64,000 nt of DNA from Acanthococcus lagerstroemiae (GCA_031841125.1 CM063106.1:5332001-5396000); one strand, 5' to 3'; positions 21,871 through 34,730 are shown, numbered from the stretch's first letter. Translations and numbers: made by a program. The notes: generated by a model not told the origin, from the letters alone.

Positions 21871-24023
21871 AAAAAAAAAGCAGAGAAGGAATTTAGAAAT
21901 ATTCTGACTTGAGTTACAGTACTTTATTATTCTCTCAATTTTGAGATCTTTTCTAAGCGACAGTTTATTCCCTCCTAGCGACGTTCCTTCTGTTTGTCAG
22001 TTAAATCGCGAGGAACGTTCTATAAAATTTCTTCAAAATATAGAAAATCAATGGAAAGGAGCAACCCTTTTAAAGAAAGAAAGCAGATTTCACTCAGCCA
22101 AGAGTGGACATGAGAACGGTTTCTTATATTTTTTTTTTAGTTTTATTCAGGGAGAAAAATGACAATTTTCTTTTTTCATTAAATATAGCAGAATGAAGTG
22201 CATCTTATTAATGCGAAGAGCGAGGAAAAAATTAAGATGTCCATTTCATTTCTCAAAATAGAGGAACAATTTTCTCCTCTTTCACTTAAAAAGCGAAACA
22301 AATTTCTTTTTCTTTCCCATGAATAAAACGGACTTTATTTCTTCCTGGGTAAAACAGAAGAACGGGATCAACCCGGTTCCTTTCTCTGAGAGATGAGAAA
22401 ATCGCGATTTCTTTCTTTCATTAATGAAAAGGTTATGGTTCGTTTTTTCAGTGAACGAAGTGAAAGTTCGTTCCTGAAATCCTTTCTTTTTTTTCCGTAT
22501 TGGAAGCTCAAATGGGCATTGCGAGAAAAACTAAGAGTGAAATCATAAAAAATGATGACACACCCTGTCACAATTCAACTTTCGAGTTCTGCGGTATACT
22601 GCTCGCATTTTCGAGTTAAGACCTTATGCCTTGTTTTGCTCGCTTAGTTTATACTTAGAAGCAAGATGGATGGGAAGATTTGTTATTTATATTCTGTTCC
22701 TACAGGAGCTACATTTTGTGGCGATGAACTCACCCAGATTACCAATTGGAACGATCTCGAAAGTGTAAAATTACGCATAGTTGTAGTTACTTGTGAAATG
22801 AATCCTGCCCTTAGCTCTTCGTATAATAATCGTTCGAAAGTTAGTCCTCGCTGATGTCGGACAAGATACAGCAACGTGTGCAGTTTCTCGACACATAATT
22901 ATTTCAACTCGTAAAAATACTCGAGCATGTTTTCTAATTGCTAACGACAAGAGTACTTACCAACTGCATTATTGTTTGTGTAAATAACTATTATTTGTGG
23001 GTAATTCTACATAAATGTGGACTACTTTTGTAACTGGTGAATATCTCGCTTTCTGTGAATGCTATTTGCAAAAGAATTTAGAGCATAACGTCCTCTACAT
23101 TGTCCATATATCAAACATATTATATCCTCACCCCGTTACCTCTAGAATTTGACTCAAAGGGGTCGAAATTCCATCGTGGTGACCGTCGCCGTCTACGATT
23201 TTTAGTTTGTTCTATTGAAAATGGATGATTTGTATACATTTTTGTTCAAACGAGTACGATCGGGATAAATCTTGGATAAATGGAAGTGTACATTGGCCCC
23301 AATGAATTCGCGTCCGGTGCTTTTTGGTTCCAAATATGTGACGTCAATGCAATGTCACCACCTCTTCTTTTTTTTTTTTTGTGGTGATCATGTTTTCAAT
23401 TGGCTGTTTGAATGCCTTTTGCAAATTTTTTGAATGCAGAAAGTGGTCATGTTGTTCTCTGTAATTATCACATGATTATCCATTGGTGAAATTACTGATC
23501 GCGCCAAATACGTTGCCTTGATAACAAATTTAGTTGATCAATTCCAGAGAATTTTACTTCGTACTTCTAAAAACTTCCATCGTAATAACCATCATTTTCC
23601 AGCCGCAAACATCGAAATTATCTCTAAAGTTCGTCTCAGTGAAGAGTAAATTTGCCTGAAGAACCACACATCTTTACTTCTTACTCTGAAATTGTTAATG
23701 GTTGACAGGATGGAAAAAATTCAATTTTTTCCATCGTGGTGATCTTCCTTCGTAGTGCCAATGATACCTTAAAAGTCTCTGTACCCCCTTCCCATGGGGT
23801 GTGCTGTATGCTCAATGTGTGTAACATATTTCGGTAAGTACATACTAAAGACCCAGAAAAAAAAAAAGATGAAAAAAATTGATTAAACAAAACTGAAAAA
23901 AATGTACTCAAAATAGTCCACATTTCTGTAGAACTGCGCCCTTGTACTTCTCCAAATGTGAATCTATATTTCCTTTTAACGAGGAAACGTGCAATTAGGT
24001 AGGAGAACTGTACGGTATACGAG
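21871..24023. other. Gene-free stretch
   Basis: No domain-bearing frame. 'tccatcgtggtga' recurs at about 23171 and 23727, with a diverged form near 23577. A T homopolymer is at 23367-23380. The short frames at 22666-22874 on both strands show no motif. Confidence 0.4.
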
Positions 24024-24027
24024 TATA
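24024..24027 (+). repeat. Candidate 4-bp target-site duplication TATA (left)
   Basis: TATA directly precedes the TIR here and directly follows the other TIR at 25311-25314. TATA is self-complementary, so it could also belong to the inverted repeat. Confidence 0.5.
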
Positions 24028-25310
24028 TGTTACGCCGAATTCGCGCAATTGAAGAATGCGCGCACTAGGCAATAATTTTGCAGAATGCGCGCATTCTTTA
24101 ACATTTTTGCCGAATATACGCAGAAGTATGCTGACTGCGCGCAATCAGCAAATTTTTTTTGCAGATTGCACGCATTCAGCAAATAAAAGTTTATGCCGGT
24201 ACCGTGATTTTGTGCAGTTGCCGAATGAGTGCAGTAGGGGCAAGAAAATCTAATTTTGTGTGGGGTGCTAGTACCTAAATTAATATAGAAGTACATATTT
24301 TGATGAGAACATATTCATGAATATGGTACGAGTAAGAAGACGAATTCGTTTTAAAAATTCGCGATTCAGTACAAATGTAGAATAACGTCAACATTATAAA
24401 TTTAAAAATAGTAAGTTCTAAAAATCGAATGAAATTATCGTGATAAATTGAATATTATCTAGGTATCTATCCGTATTTACTCATTATTCGAATTTTGAAA
24501 ATTTCTCTATACTATACATCATGTCTTTTTACGGACAAAAAAATTTTGGGAGAGCTTCGACGTCGGCGCTGGCGCTAAATGCTGAATTTTTCGAGACGAA
24601 TTCAAATCCGTCGTCAATATTGAACTAAAATCATTTTTTAACCCATTTTGACCCATTTTTCCAACATTTTCGAGTGTATCTCGGGAACGGAGCATCGCCC
24701 CAAATTTTGAATTGATTCATGGATCTCCTTAATTGTAGTAGCAAAAGTATCAACAGTTGCCATTAATTTACTGTATTTTTTTCGTCGTACCCGCGTCACG
24801 CCTGTGAGTTCCACCAACTCAAATTTCTTCAACGTGTGGTAATATTTACGATATTTCTCACCGTTCCATTCTCCTTTCAATATGCGTATTACCTGCGCCT
24901 GTTTATCTGTCGTCCACTCTGTTGAATCCATAATATCACGCTGATATATTCCCACTAAGCACCAACCTTTTCACAAAAAACAGAGAAGTAAAACTTTTTG
25001 ATAGTCGTAATTGTACACGTACAACAGTCCACTCGGTGGTATCGAATGAAATAATATTCAAATATGAATTGTTCATCCTATACATCTCCTTATTTTATCT
25101 TGTCGTAACCGGCGTTACCTATTGGACGCATTCGGCAGAAAAAAACTTGCCTAATCCGTGTCACAAAATGAAAAATGTTTATAGAATGCGCGCATTCGGC
25201 AAAAATGTTACAGAATGCGCGCATTCTGCAAAATGATTGCTTACTGCGCGCATTCTGTAAAATTCTTGCCTAGTGCGCGCATTCCTCAATTGCGCGAATT
25301 TGGCGTAACA
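24028..25310. mobile_element. TIR DNA transposon with palindromic subterminal repeats (Ginger-like?)
   Basis: 1283 bp. The left end 'tgttacgccgaattcgcgca' and the reverse complement of the right end ('tgttacgccaaattcgcgca') are near-identical. The inverted match continues through several units of 'gcagaatgcgcgcattctg', an almost perfect palindrome spaced about 35-40 bp apart (24055-24240 left, 25120-25290 right). The ends begin TGTTA and are flanked by 4-bp TATA. Ginger elements are described as starting TGTNR with 4-bp duplications, which fits. The interior holds a short minus-strand frame resembling integrase-associated KRBA2-like proteins. Too short to encode a full transposase, so an internally deleted, non-autonomous copy. 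Confidence 0.8.
24638..24955 (-). pseudogene. Fragment resembling N-terminal region of KRBA2/Ginger-type integrase proteins
   Basis: A 105-codon frame inside the TIR element. The segment with 'KYYHTLKKFELVEL' resembles from memory the 'YWLLKRYDVL'-like stretch ahead of the integrase in KRBA2-like proteins of arthropods, and 'TIKEIHESIQNLGR' the following His-containing zinc-binding-like segment. No integrase catalytic triad follows before the TIR, so at best it is a truncated remnant of the transposase. The resemblance is weak, needs a profile search, and could be coincidence; its position inside a TIR element supports it. Confidence 0.4.
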
Positions 25311-25314
25311 TATA

Positions 25315-26964
25315 CAAGGGAATTTGAACTAAGATAAAAGAAAAGGACTTCAGATGGAAGCGATTTTACGGGTATAATGTTGAATAGCACGATTCGGGAA
25401 ACAAATACCAGTAAATTCGTTAGAATGAAAATCATTCAGATTATTTTTTTTAGTAAATGGTCCGGTTCTTAGGAAAAATATGACTACTCAGCCGCTACTT
25501 CTGGAGGTAAAAAGCATATCGAACAGGGTTACTCAGTGCTAAAGAATGAGGATACATAGATATGCTGGACAGAATATCCTGTCATAGGAATTTTACGGGC
25601 TTGAAGATTTCTCTCATGAACGTGTCCAGTTCGGTACTGCATCTTACCTATCCGATTAAAGCCCATCCATAAACTCGATATTTGTTCCACTTTTGCAGGC
25701 AACATATCAAAATTTAGTTCACTAACTCGCTTACAGCCTTTAATTTTGCCGGGCATAGCTCAGATAAAACAAAAAGTCTCGTGACGATTGTGTAAGGCTT
25801 CCTTGTTTCATTTCATTCGCCTGAAAATTATTTAAGCCACTTAGTCATTAGTGTCAGCTGTCGATCTCAATAATTTCCTGGCAAAGAGGATTTCTCAGTT
25901 TCTCAAAACTTTTCATAATCAGTAAACTCGAATTTCAGTAGGAAACTAAAGCGCAACCAAGGAGGGGACAAGGGGCTATAGCACCCCCAAAAATTCTTCG
26001 ACATTTTTTCAGAATCAATTTTGAAACGAAAAAATGAATGATGCCCATGACCTGATGCAGTTACGTTGCGTTGTAGGTTCGTATAAATTTACAGCTCATG
26101 AAAATAGGTAGGTAGTAGGTACTAAATCAGGCAGGTTGACCAAACCGAGCTTTCACCCCTGCCTAAGTTTTGTTCCCCCAATACTAGCCCCCACCAAGAA
26201 CAAATTCTGAAAGGAAACATTGAAAAAATTAATCTCGTTTTCCATACTGGGCTTGTCAGTTGAAATTTGGTTACCGTTGAAGCTCAGGTCGTTTTCGTTT
26301 AGTTTCCAGTCTGTTACCCCGCAATTTTTGTTTTCGTTGAACTTGATTTTTTTTTTCAACTCAGGTGAATTCAAATTCATTCTTCCTTTTTTTAAGCAAA
26401 AGCGAAGGTTTTGTGTTTGTTTTCCATTTTTGTTTCTGACTGCGATCGTCGATGTACACCAGCTTACAATAATATTGTTCGACGTCTTACTGCTTTTAAC
26501 TACGGGAGTCTAGCCTTTTTTTATACTTGCTACAGGAATTCCAGGCAGTAGGTGCGAAGAAAGTCATAGTGTACTTCATAATGCAACAAGATAGAAGAAG
26601 AACAAAAATTTAAATAATCGAGAAAAATAAAAATTACTTGTAAAATAATAAATGAAACTGGAAAAGTAATACGGTAATATTTTGAGTCCTCAAAAAGAAG
26701 CTATATGGAAAGCGAAGTACTCGTAATAATGAGAAGCGTAACGACTTTGGGTGAAAGCATCATTATAAATATTATGGGTATCGTAAATTTTCATTTTTTT
26801 ACACGCTGGTATCATGTAGTTGGAGTGGCGAAAGACGGCGGGATGAAGTTCATATTTGAAATATAATTCCTCGTTCCTTTCAATGACATGTTCATGAATT
26901 GTTTCTTTGTTCGAACAAGAACTTGTCTGTGCGTAAACGTAGTCATTGGGGGCGTATTTTAGAA
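25315..26964. other. Gene-free stretch
   Basis: No recognised gene or element. Overlapping 75-97 codon frames at 26153-26513 on opposite strands have no motif. Confidence 0.4.
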
Positions 26965-27011
26965 TGAAGACCTACGGGATTAAGATCTTGAAGACCTACG
27001 GGATTAAATCT
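26965..27011 (+). repeat. Short tandem repeat, 24-bp unit x2
   Basis: 'gaagacctacgggattaaga' occurs at 26966 and, with one base missing, at 26990; a partial third unit ('tgaagtcct') follows. Confidence 0.85.
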
Positions 27012-28860
27012 TGAAGTCCTCACCAGTGGTAAGCTCACGTCAATGTCTAGGGTGAAAAGGTACATAAAGATAGAGAAGTTACGGCCCCTGTGATCCCTTC
27101 CCTGCCAAGTTTTTCAGAAATGCGAGGTCAGTATTTTTTAGTTTTTGAATGAAACTGGAAGGGGGAGAACGGCGAGATCGTCCAATCAAGTGAAGTTATA
27201 TTTGTGGGAGTCAGTACCCTCTCTATAACTTGGTGATGGAATTCTCAGAAGAATTGATTTTCTATTTCGAAGGAAGTGGTGGTCCAACACAAGAACGAAG
27301 GTTTATCGGAATAAATAATATTGCTATATTAAAAACTTGGAGGAAACTTTCATCCTTTGTCTCGGATAACCGCAGTCCCATGTTGTATTTTCAGAGTTCA
27401 AAGTTTTATCGAAGCAAGAAACAGTCTCAGTTGGGTTGAGCTACAGACCGTTGCTGTATAATACAAGTTCAAAGCTCTATAGCGGACACCAGAAAAGCTC
27501 TGCCTGGCTGAATAAGGTATTCTGCCTGTAAATAGACGCAAATATCTGCTGAATTGTAGAACTTCGAGCGCGACTTGTCGGAGAACCGGGCGGAGAATTG
27601 AGGGAAATTTAATGTCAAAGTTAAACGATGTGCGTGAACGAGTGACAGTCTCATCTGGCTTTATTTTTGACGAGGTGCGTAGGCGTGCAGAGCAACGAAT
27701 CTAAGTTTATTCACCTCGATTACACTGTGGATGACATGTGGCAGTCGCTGTCGCACAGACATTATAAAATGCCGGACGCTTTCCAAAGAGCTGATTAGTT
27801 GTTCGATACCCAACAGTAACATCATTCGCATACTTGTTATCAATTTTAAACACGATTATTCGGATCTCCGGGTTTTCTTCAGGTCTTCCGTGTGCATATA
27901 TGAAGAGGCATGTCTTAGATTCGAGAATTTATCGAAGGAAAAATGGATGAATCTTCGATGTGGTGGATGGGAAAGTAACTAAAGAAAGTGAGCTGTTAAT
28001 CCGATTTACTGTACTATTTTGATGTCGCTCTACATCACTGGCTGTGGAACACGACATGCCCCTTATTAGCTACCCTTCAGATTATGGAACAGATTCGACG
28101 GTTTCCTTGTTTGAAAACCTCGCGTCAGAGCTGAACTCGACTCTTGAGAAATTTTTCATAGCCAGAAAGTCGCGAGTATAATCAAAATATCACGCTTTTT
28201 TCTCCTTCATTTTCTTTCCTTTGTTTTCCTTTTTTTATCTTTTCAGTAGGCGTTTGCGAATACTTAACCCACAGTCTCTTGTCTCATTAATCAAGTTTTC
28301 AACTTCCACCTAACTTACAGACCTTTCGTCTGAAAACTTTTCAACTTTCGCAAAGATATACGAAAAAATTATATCAGTAAATTCTCGGAGTTTTACGTAC
28401 TTTCTATAACTAACAAAAAAGCTTATTTACACTAATGTAAAATAAAAAACATTCCATTTTAATGCAGAAGTTGATCGCAAATTTGATGATAATTGTTTTG
28501 AAATACTTCTGAGATCAAGTAAAGCATGGCCGGTGCCGACAAATTCTCAAAAACCTTTCCATTCTGTATTATGTAACTGTTTACTTACTTTGGCGGTCTA
28601 ATGATCATTAAACTTGGATACAGACCTATTTTCCTCGTTAAGTGGCCGTTAAATCATTAGGAAACTATTGTACGTAAAAAGATAATCCTTTTTCACATGA
28701 TTTTTAGAACGCGACATCGGATTAGTGAGAGGTAAGTGACCTTTAAGCGAGAGGATCTAGTTTAGTTTGTCTTCGAATGAAAACTTGTATCTTCCCGAAA
28801 CAGGGGTTTTGAATGTACCACAAATTTGGAATCCTAAATGGAAAGGTATCGGGGGGGGGG
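27012..28860. other. Gene-free stretch
   Basis: No domain-bearing frame or element seen. It ends in a run of about 13 G at 28850-28862. Confidence 0.4.
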
Positions 28861-28862
28861 GG

Positions 28863-29345
28863 AAACACGTCAAAATATGAGTTTCTTGAGCTGCTGATTT
28901 CGAATTTCGCGTCTAATTTGTGATCCGGCCTCGATTTTGGTCCGAAAATTCAAATTTCGTATCCAAAATAGGCAAACTTGACATGATGTGAGAGATGTAA
29001 AAATCGAGATATGGGTTTCTCTGATCGCTAATTTCGAACATTGCATCAGATTTTTAATATAAACTAAGTTTAAGCCCCTTCGGTCATTTCTATTTAGAAA
29101 TTTGAATTTTGGTACCCAAATCGAGATCGGATCAGAAATCTGATATAATTTTCGAATCAGCGACCCAGACTCTCAGTTCAGTACATTTTCCAGTTTTCCA
29201 AGCTGAACCAGTTTTTCCGCTTTTAGATTCAAAATTTTTATTTCCGGACCAATCAAAAATTTGATGCAAAATTTGAAATCAGCGATCGAAGAAACCTATA
29301 TTTCGATATTTTTCTGACACAATTTCGTTTACGATTTCAAAGTTT
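28863..29345. repeat. Degenerate repeat family C, units in both orientations
   Basis: The unit 'tatgRgtttctYgagcgctgatttcgaa...gcatcagatttttgat' is seen at about 28876, again at 28997-29060, and inverted at 29255-29325. The last two form an imperfect inverted repeat of about 60 bp. The 'atcaRaaatctgat' core is shared with the array at 45607-46815. Confidence 0.6.
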
Positions 29346-31068
29346 ATGATAGGTTTGAGCTTTCATCTTTGGAGAGGGCAAGTTTTTAATCCAAAAAGAA
29401 ACTAGACCCTCGCTCTTAATGATCCTCGTTAATCCCTTGTTGGTTCTACTCAGCGTCCAAAAAATAAAAAATAAAAAATGGCTAATTTCTTTTTACACTC
29501 AATACCTATATTATTCTTAGCGCTTGAATACTTAGTTGTGCTGAATTCGCATCTGAGCTTTATGTTTTAACTGAACTCTTTTTTCACTGTGAAAATGACT
29601 TTTTAAATAACAGAAATGCCAAAATTCAGAACTTGCAAATCGAATAAAGATAACTCAACTTCGAAGATCAAATTTCTACACTTTTTGATTCCGAGTCCGA
29701 ACAAGAAATTTCAGTAAGAATCATTTTCTTCCTGAAAATTGTCTTTCGTCACAAATGTGGCGAGGTTTAGCTACCAACTATTTATCAAGATTTAAAGGTC
29801 AAATTCAAAGTCTGTATGAAAATATTTGATCATGAAATGCTGTTCTTTTTCCGATGTTTGAGATTGAAATTTTGATGATTTTGGTCTTCAAAAGGACATT
29901 CTCAGGATTCAAACAAATCAGATTCGGAATCAGCACAAAGAATAGGTCTGCAGACACCAAAGTCTTACACTGACACCAACCGCGTGAAATTTGGCCGTAC
30001 TAAGTATCCAGGTTACTTTAGTAAGGACAAGTCCTGCATCCATATTACAATGAATTGTTTATTTGGAAACTTTAGCACGAGGGCTAATGAAAAGATGCGA
30101 CCATCGAGCCCAAAAATCGTTTATTCACTAACTACTGTACAACATCTGACTATACACAGAATTTACATTTCGCCGATTCGAATGATCATTAGGGAAAGAG
30201 AGCGAGAGTGAACAAAAGGCAGGTCACGCTCTTAATCCTCTAAGCGAGGGGTGCAGGAGACGGATCGCGAGAAAGAAGCCGAGAAAGGTAGCTGAAACAG
30301 GTTCAGCGCGGAAAGAAAGATTTCGTGGAATTTTGATAGGTCAATACATCCCTCGCTCCGGCGAAAACGATCAGCAAGCCGAGTCGTGACAGAAATTCCT
30401 TGTTGACCAACTCTATCAAAATTGATTTTTTTTTTTTTGCGGATTTGGTTCTATGTACTGAAGTACATATCATGTGGTACAGATATTTTTATTTGAAATT
30501 TGAAACCGTGTAAGTGTCATCGCATATAAGTCCCTTGCATTAAACTACTCCGTGTAGTGGGCACAGTGAACTTCAGAAGCTGTACTATAATGCTAAGAAT
30601 ATTATTTAGTAGACTATCCAACATTTATTTAATGAAAAAACTTTTTTATGACGACTGTAGAACTTGTTTCATGTTCATGCGAAAATGAAGCCCTGTTCAA
30701 ATAAACGTTTCCCGAACTAAACAATTAATTTAAAGCTCAGATTCAAAATCCACACGAAAAGCTACTCCAAAAACACGTAGGTATGTTTCAGTTTTTCATA
30801 AGCTTGCAAATAATTTAGAGATGTGCTGTAGAAACACCAAAATCTCGTTATTTTCTAGTCTAATTTAAAGGCTGGAAAAAACTGAGGGTAATGTGAAGAA
30901 TCAGCCAATATCCGGTCATCAGCGAGAAAAATAAGTATAGAAAAGTTGGTTTGCTTCTTGAGGTAACAAGAAAGGTCAGAAGTTCATTACACGAAGTTAT
31001 CTATGTTGTCTCTTGAATAGGTCTACTGTGCATTGAAAGTCATGAGGACATATTCACTTTTAATATTT
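29346..31068. other. Gene-free stretch
   Basis: No gene. A purine-rich, G+C-richer patch at 30185-30410 includes a GAGA-type run ('agagagcgagagtg') but no frame or splice context that I trust. Confidence 0.4.
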
Positions 31069-31274
31069 TAGGTTGTAGTCTTCTACAGAGCTTTCGGGTA
31101 AAGGTTACAGCTGAAATGACCTCAAAAATGCATTCGACGTCTAGAGAACCCTCTTTTCGATATCACTCATGCCCGATGTCCCACATATTCAGCTTTCAAT
31201 AATTAAAGTTGTAGCCACCTGTGGAGCCTTTTGGGTAGGGATATCAGCTGAAATGACCTCAGAAATGAATTCGG
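31069..31274 (+). repeat. Imperfect tandem duplication, period about 135 bp
   Basis: 31069-31139 and 31203-31274 share 'gttgtagYc', 'gagcYtttYgggta' and 'agctgaaatgacctca', then 'aaatgMattcg'. It lies directly upstream of the RTE-like element. Confidence 0.65.
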
Positions 31275-31344
31275 CAAATCAATAAATATACAATATTGAT
31301 ATGTCCCAACCCGGTTAGTGGACACCGTGGGGCATTATATCCAC

Positions 31345-32160
31345 AAGAAACCGTCACCTAAACCCTACGCCCTGAGAGGGAAAAATATCAAAAACAAAAT
31401 TTGGGAACTACAAGCTCTCTTTTTCAATTGCCAGGATCTAGCAAATGAAGAACGACTTTTGGACCTAGAAAATGCTTTAAAAAGATAAAATTTGACGTGT
31501 TAAGACTTAGTGAAATAAATTAAAAAAAAAAGAGCTTCTTCAAAAACGGAAAAAAAGAAATCTATTTTACTTCTATGGAGAAACGACAAGGTATAGAGGC
31601 GTAGGCTTTTACATTAACAAAAGTATTGTCAAACGGATCGTCGAACTGATGAAAGGGGTCTCAGAGAGGATTGCTGTCCTAAAACTTGAAGCAGATTCAA
31701 ATGAAATCGTATTCATACAGGTGTACGCCCCCACCCAGGGCGCCAATCAAGACGAAACTGACAGGTTCTATCAACAGCTAAATGAAACAGTACAAAAAGA
31801 AGGTGAATGGACCACAATAGTAATGGGCGACCTCAACGCCAAGGTGGGCACTAGCAGGGCCAGAAATGCATGTTTAGGACAATTTACATTGGATGTAACT
31901 AATAAAAACGGGTACAAACTAATAGAATTTGCGGACCAAAACAACTTAAAAATTTCTGCAACCCTTTTTAAGAAAAAACCTACAAGAAAGTGGACCTGGG
32001 AATTCCCCAATGGCCTCACCAAAAATGAAAATGACAACTTCCTTACAAATAAGATACGTAACAAAAAATCTGGAAATTATTAATAGCTTTGGCTTCTCCT
32101 CGGCCCACAGGGCGGGTAGGGTCACTGTCAAAATGCCCGCGAACCTAAGAATGCATAACT
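31345..32160 (+). pseudogene. RTE-like endonuclease domain, degraded
   Basis: Would nick target DNA for target-primed reverse transcription. Visible pieces: an N-terminal segment reading 'FNCQDLANEERLLDLENAL' near 31420-31475; then, after stops, the open stretch 31649-32083 with 'VYAPTQGANQDETDRFYQQL', the catalytic-type 'GDLNAKVG' near 31826-31850, and 'RKWTWEFPNG'. After a frameshift near 32056 the domain continues as 'NLEIINSFGFSS', but the conserved SDH motif reads SAH, losing the aspartate. Several frame breaks; non-functional. The minus-strand frames across this region are shadows. Confidence 0.82.
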
Positions 32161-32185
32161 GTAAGTCTAGCACTTCAAAGACCAA

Positions 32186-33338
32186 TTGATAATTCCAGTT
32201 CATAAAGACAGGGTAGCAAACGAAATCTTGGCCAACGAATTGAATAAGAAACACCTTGCGAACAGTAAACAAGTCCAAAATATGTATACCATCGTGGGAG
32301 ACGCCATTAAGCACACTATCATTAGGAGACCTATCCCAAAAACTGATGACAAACTCTCAGAAAATACAAAAAGGCTTTTAGAATTAAGAGAAACGTTGAA
32401 TAAAAAAACACAAAACACAAGTGAAGAGAGGATCGAACTTGGCGAAGTAAGGAAATTAGTAAGGAGAGAAATCCGTCAGGATGTAAGGAAATTCGATACT
32501 TCTCTAGTTGAGAATATAATTAGCTTAAACGGCTCCACAAAATTAGCCAAAAAACACACACAAAGAGGGTCCCCCATGTTTATAAAACTGAGAAAAGAGA
32601 ATGGCGTACTAAAATATGGTAGAAAAGAGATTTCGGAAATTGCTACAAAATTTTACAAAAACTTGTACGCCAAAGACAGCAACGACAAGCCACCGGACTG
32701 GAGAAGTAGATGCATAGAGATGGAATCACTGCCCCCCCCCCCTATTGAAGGAGGAAGTAGTCAAGTCTATAAAGGAAGTAAAAACAAACAAAGTCCCGGG
32801 ACCAGACGATATTGAAAACGAGGCAATTAAAATCTTATCAGAAACTCTAATGGAACCCCTAACAGAAATTTTTAACAAAATTCTAGAATCAAGGATAACA
32901 CCATCACAATGGAATACTTCAGAAATAATTTTATTACACAAAAAAGGCGACCAGCCGAATGTCAGCAGCTACAGACCGATAAGTCTATCACCAAAATTGG
33001 AAAAGCTGTTTATGAAAATTTTGAAACCCCGTATTCACAACACTCTGGATGCGCAACAACCGATAGAGCAAGGGGGTTTAGGAAAAAATTCACGACAATG
33101 GACCACATCCAATCTCTCAACCAAATAATAGAAAAATCTAAAGAATTCAGCATAGAAGTTTGGCTTCTATTTATAGATTTTAATAAAGCATTTGATCCGG
33201 TATATCACAATAAACGTTGGGGGGGGGGGCACGGCAGCGCAGGGAATACATGAATGGATAATTGGAACCTTAGCTAATATGTACAGCAAATCATCGGCAT
33301 ATGTAACGAGCGAGGTCCGGAGGACCTGGCAATAGGGT
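32186..33338 (+). pseudogene. RTE-like reverse transcriptase, N-terminal half, frameshifted
   Basis: The frame 32186-32815 covers the linker before RT. RT proper starts in a different frame: 'VPGPDDIENEAIKIL', 'WNTSEIILLHKKGD' and 'SSYRPISLSPKLEKLFMKIL' lie within 32745-33110. A further shift gives 'FTTMDHIQSLNQIIEKSKEF' and the first catalytic block 'LLFIDFNKAFDPV' near 33163-33200. Another shift at the G run 33219-33228 restores 'QGIHEWIIGTLANMYSKSSA'. Frame changes coincide with homopolymers: C run at 32731-32741, G5 near 33071, and the G run at 33219. The domain then ends at the insertion. Confidence 0.85.
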
Positions 33339-33339
33339 G

Positions 33340-34730
33340 TATATAAATTCTTATTTATTATTTCATTATTTGAGACGCGATGCGTGAAAAGGGCCCTTGT
33401 GGTGATCTTGAAATTTTAAGTTTGCGAGTACGGTACCACTGATTGGCAAGGTCTACAGAATTTGAGGTTGCTTCCACACTTATCAGATCTCCGGGCTCTG
33501 TAATGCGGTATTCTTTAGTCTGTAGACCTTGGAAATCGGTGGTACCGGCTACCGGACTCACAAACTCAAAATTTTAAATTACCTACTACAATGGCTCTTT
33601 TCACGCAACGCGTCACATTTATTATAAATTGAAACACTTCAAAATGCGATAGCACAGCAAAAACCCTGGACGCTACACGCACATCATGGAAGTTCAATAA
33701 TTTGTTCCAAGCGGCAAGCAGAAATCAAACACTCTACTTTTACAAGTCAAATAAATTCAAAGGACATAGATTCAAAGAATGTTAAAACTCACGAGTTTCA
33801 ATGAATATGAACTGATAACTGCTGTTAACAATTCAAAGAGGGACAGGAATTTTGTTTCAACTCAAATAAACGATGAATTTTACTTCAATTCAAATAAAGT
33901 TGTGTTCTCGCTTCAGAAAACGCACATTAATGTGTTCTCACTCCTCATTACAATGTTTATGAGACGCAAAGACATTAGCTCCACTCCTGGTCACATAATG
34001 CGTGAAATATTCGTGAACCGTTCGAATGCGAGAAAGATAATCTTTCGTTTAAAAAAAAAACAAACAAAAAAAACCGTGATCTCCTAATTATTTATTCATG
34101 TTTTTCGTTAATTCCGCTACACGATTATAATAGAAGTTCAAATTTGTGGTTGAAGGCATGTTGACGGTTTTGGATGATTCGTCGTTCCTGATAACAAAAA
34201 GACAAAGGTAAATAACCAAACAAGAAACAAAATATTTGTGAAAGACCTGAAACAGAATACCAAAATTACCACTTAATACTGCTAACATATTTATGAGACA
34301 TAACTCATATCGCATTATTCCTGGGAAAATTTCCTGATAAGAGTACCACAGAATGTTGCAAATACTTGGTTTGAGTCAAATACATTATACGTTAATCCAA
34401 CTGAGAACCCATTTCATACAAACAAACAATACACTTACTTCTTCTAAATCCAGTTAATGGCTTCACTTTCTTTGAGGAAATAGTTCCCTTTTTAGAAAAG
34501 TACAAGTTGCACAATACTGTCATGAGTAAAATACGAAATTACAAAATAAAACTTGAACAAGTTGCATTTGTAAATCAAATAATCAAATGCGTAATGGAGA
34601 GGATACATTCATAATAGTAAACCAAGTTATCAATAGATGGCAGCAGTTGATGGAGAACGCAACTGAGCTAAAACTGAACAATGAGCTGTAAACAATTCAG
34701 TCGTATTTAATGAAAAATGAAAATTCGATT
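33340..34730. mobile_element. 1.4-kb insertion inside the RTE reverse transcriptase
   Basis: RT coding sequence stops near 33320-33338 and resumes near 34750 with 'RTNTLKTDIMGDRFPIQRG'. The 11-mer 'gcaatagggtg' occurs at both edges (33329-33339 and 34731-34741), consistent with a target-site duplication, although the exact junction is uncertain by up to about 30 bp. The insert holds a foldback sequence near its left end and AT-rich noncoding DNA. No transposase is recognisable; the 102-codon frame at 33779-34087 shows no motif. Confidence 0.65.
33373..33614. repeat. Foldback (inverted repeat) of 242 bp inside the insertion
   Basis: The left arm starting 'gacgcgatgcgtgaaaaggg' matches the reverse complement of the right arm ('gacgcgttgcgtgaaaagag'). 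The match runs about 90 bp, through 'attttRagtttgYgagt', 'ggtaccaccgat' and 'caaggtctacag', around a loop of about 60 bp. MITE-sized; no clear duplication of its own because the flanks are AT-rich. Confidence 0.75.

Noticed and set aside
24024..24027. TATA flanks as proof of a 4-bp target-site duplication
   Set aside because: TATA is self-complementary and could be part of the inverted repeat, so it is suggestive only.
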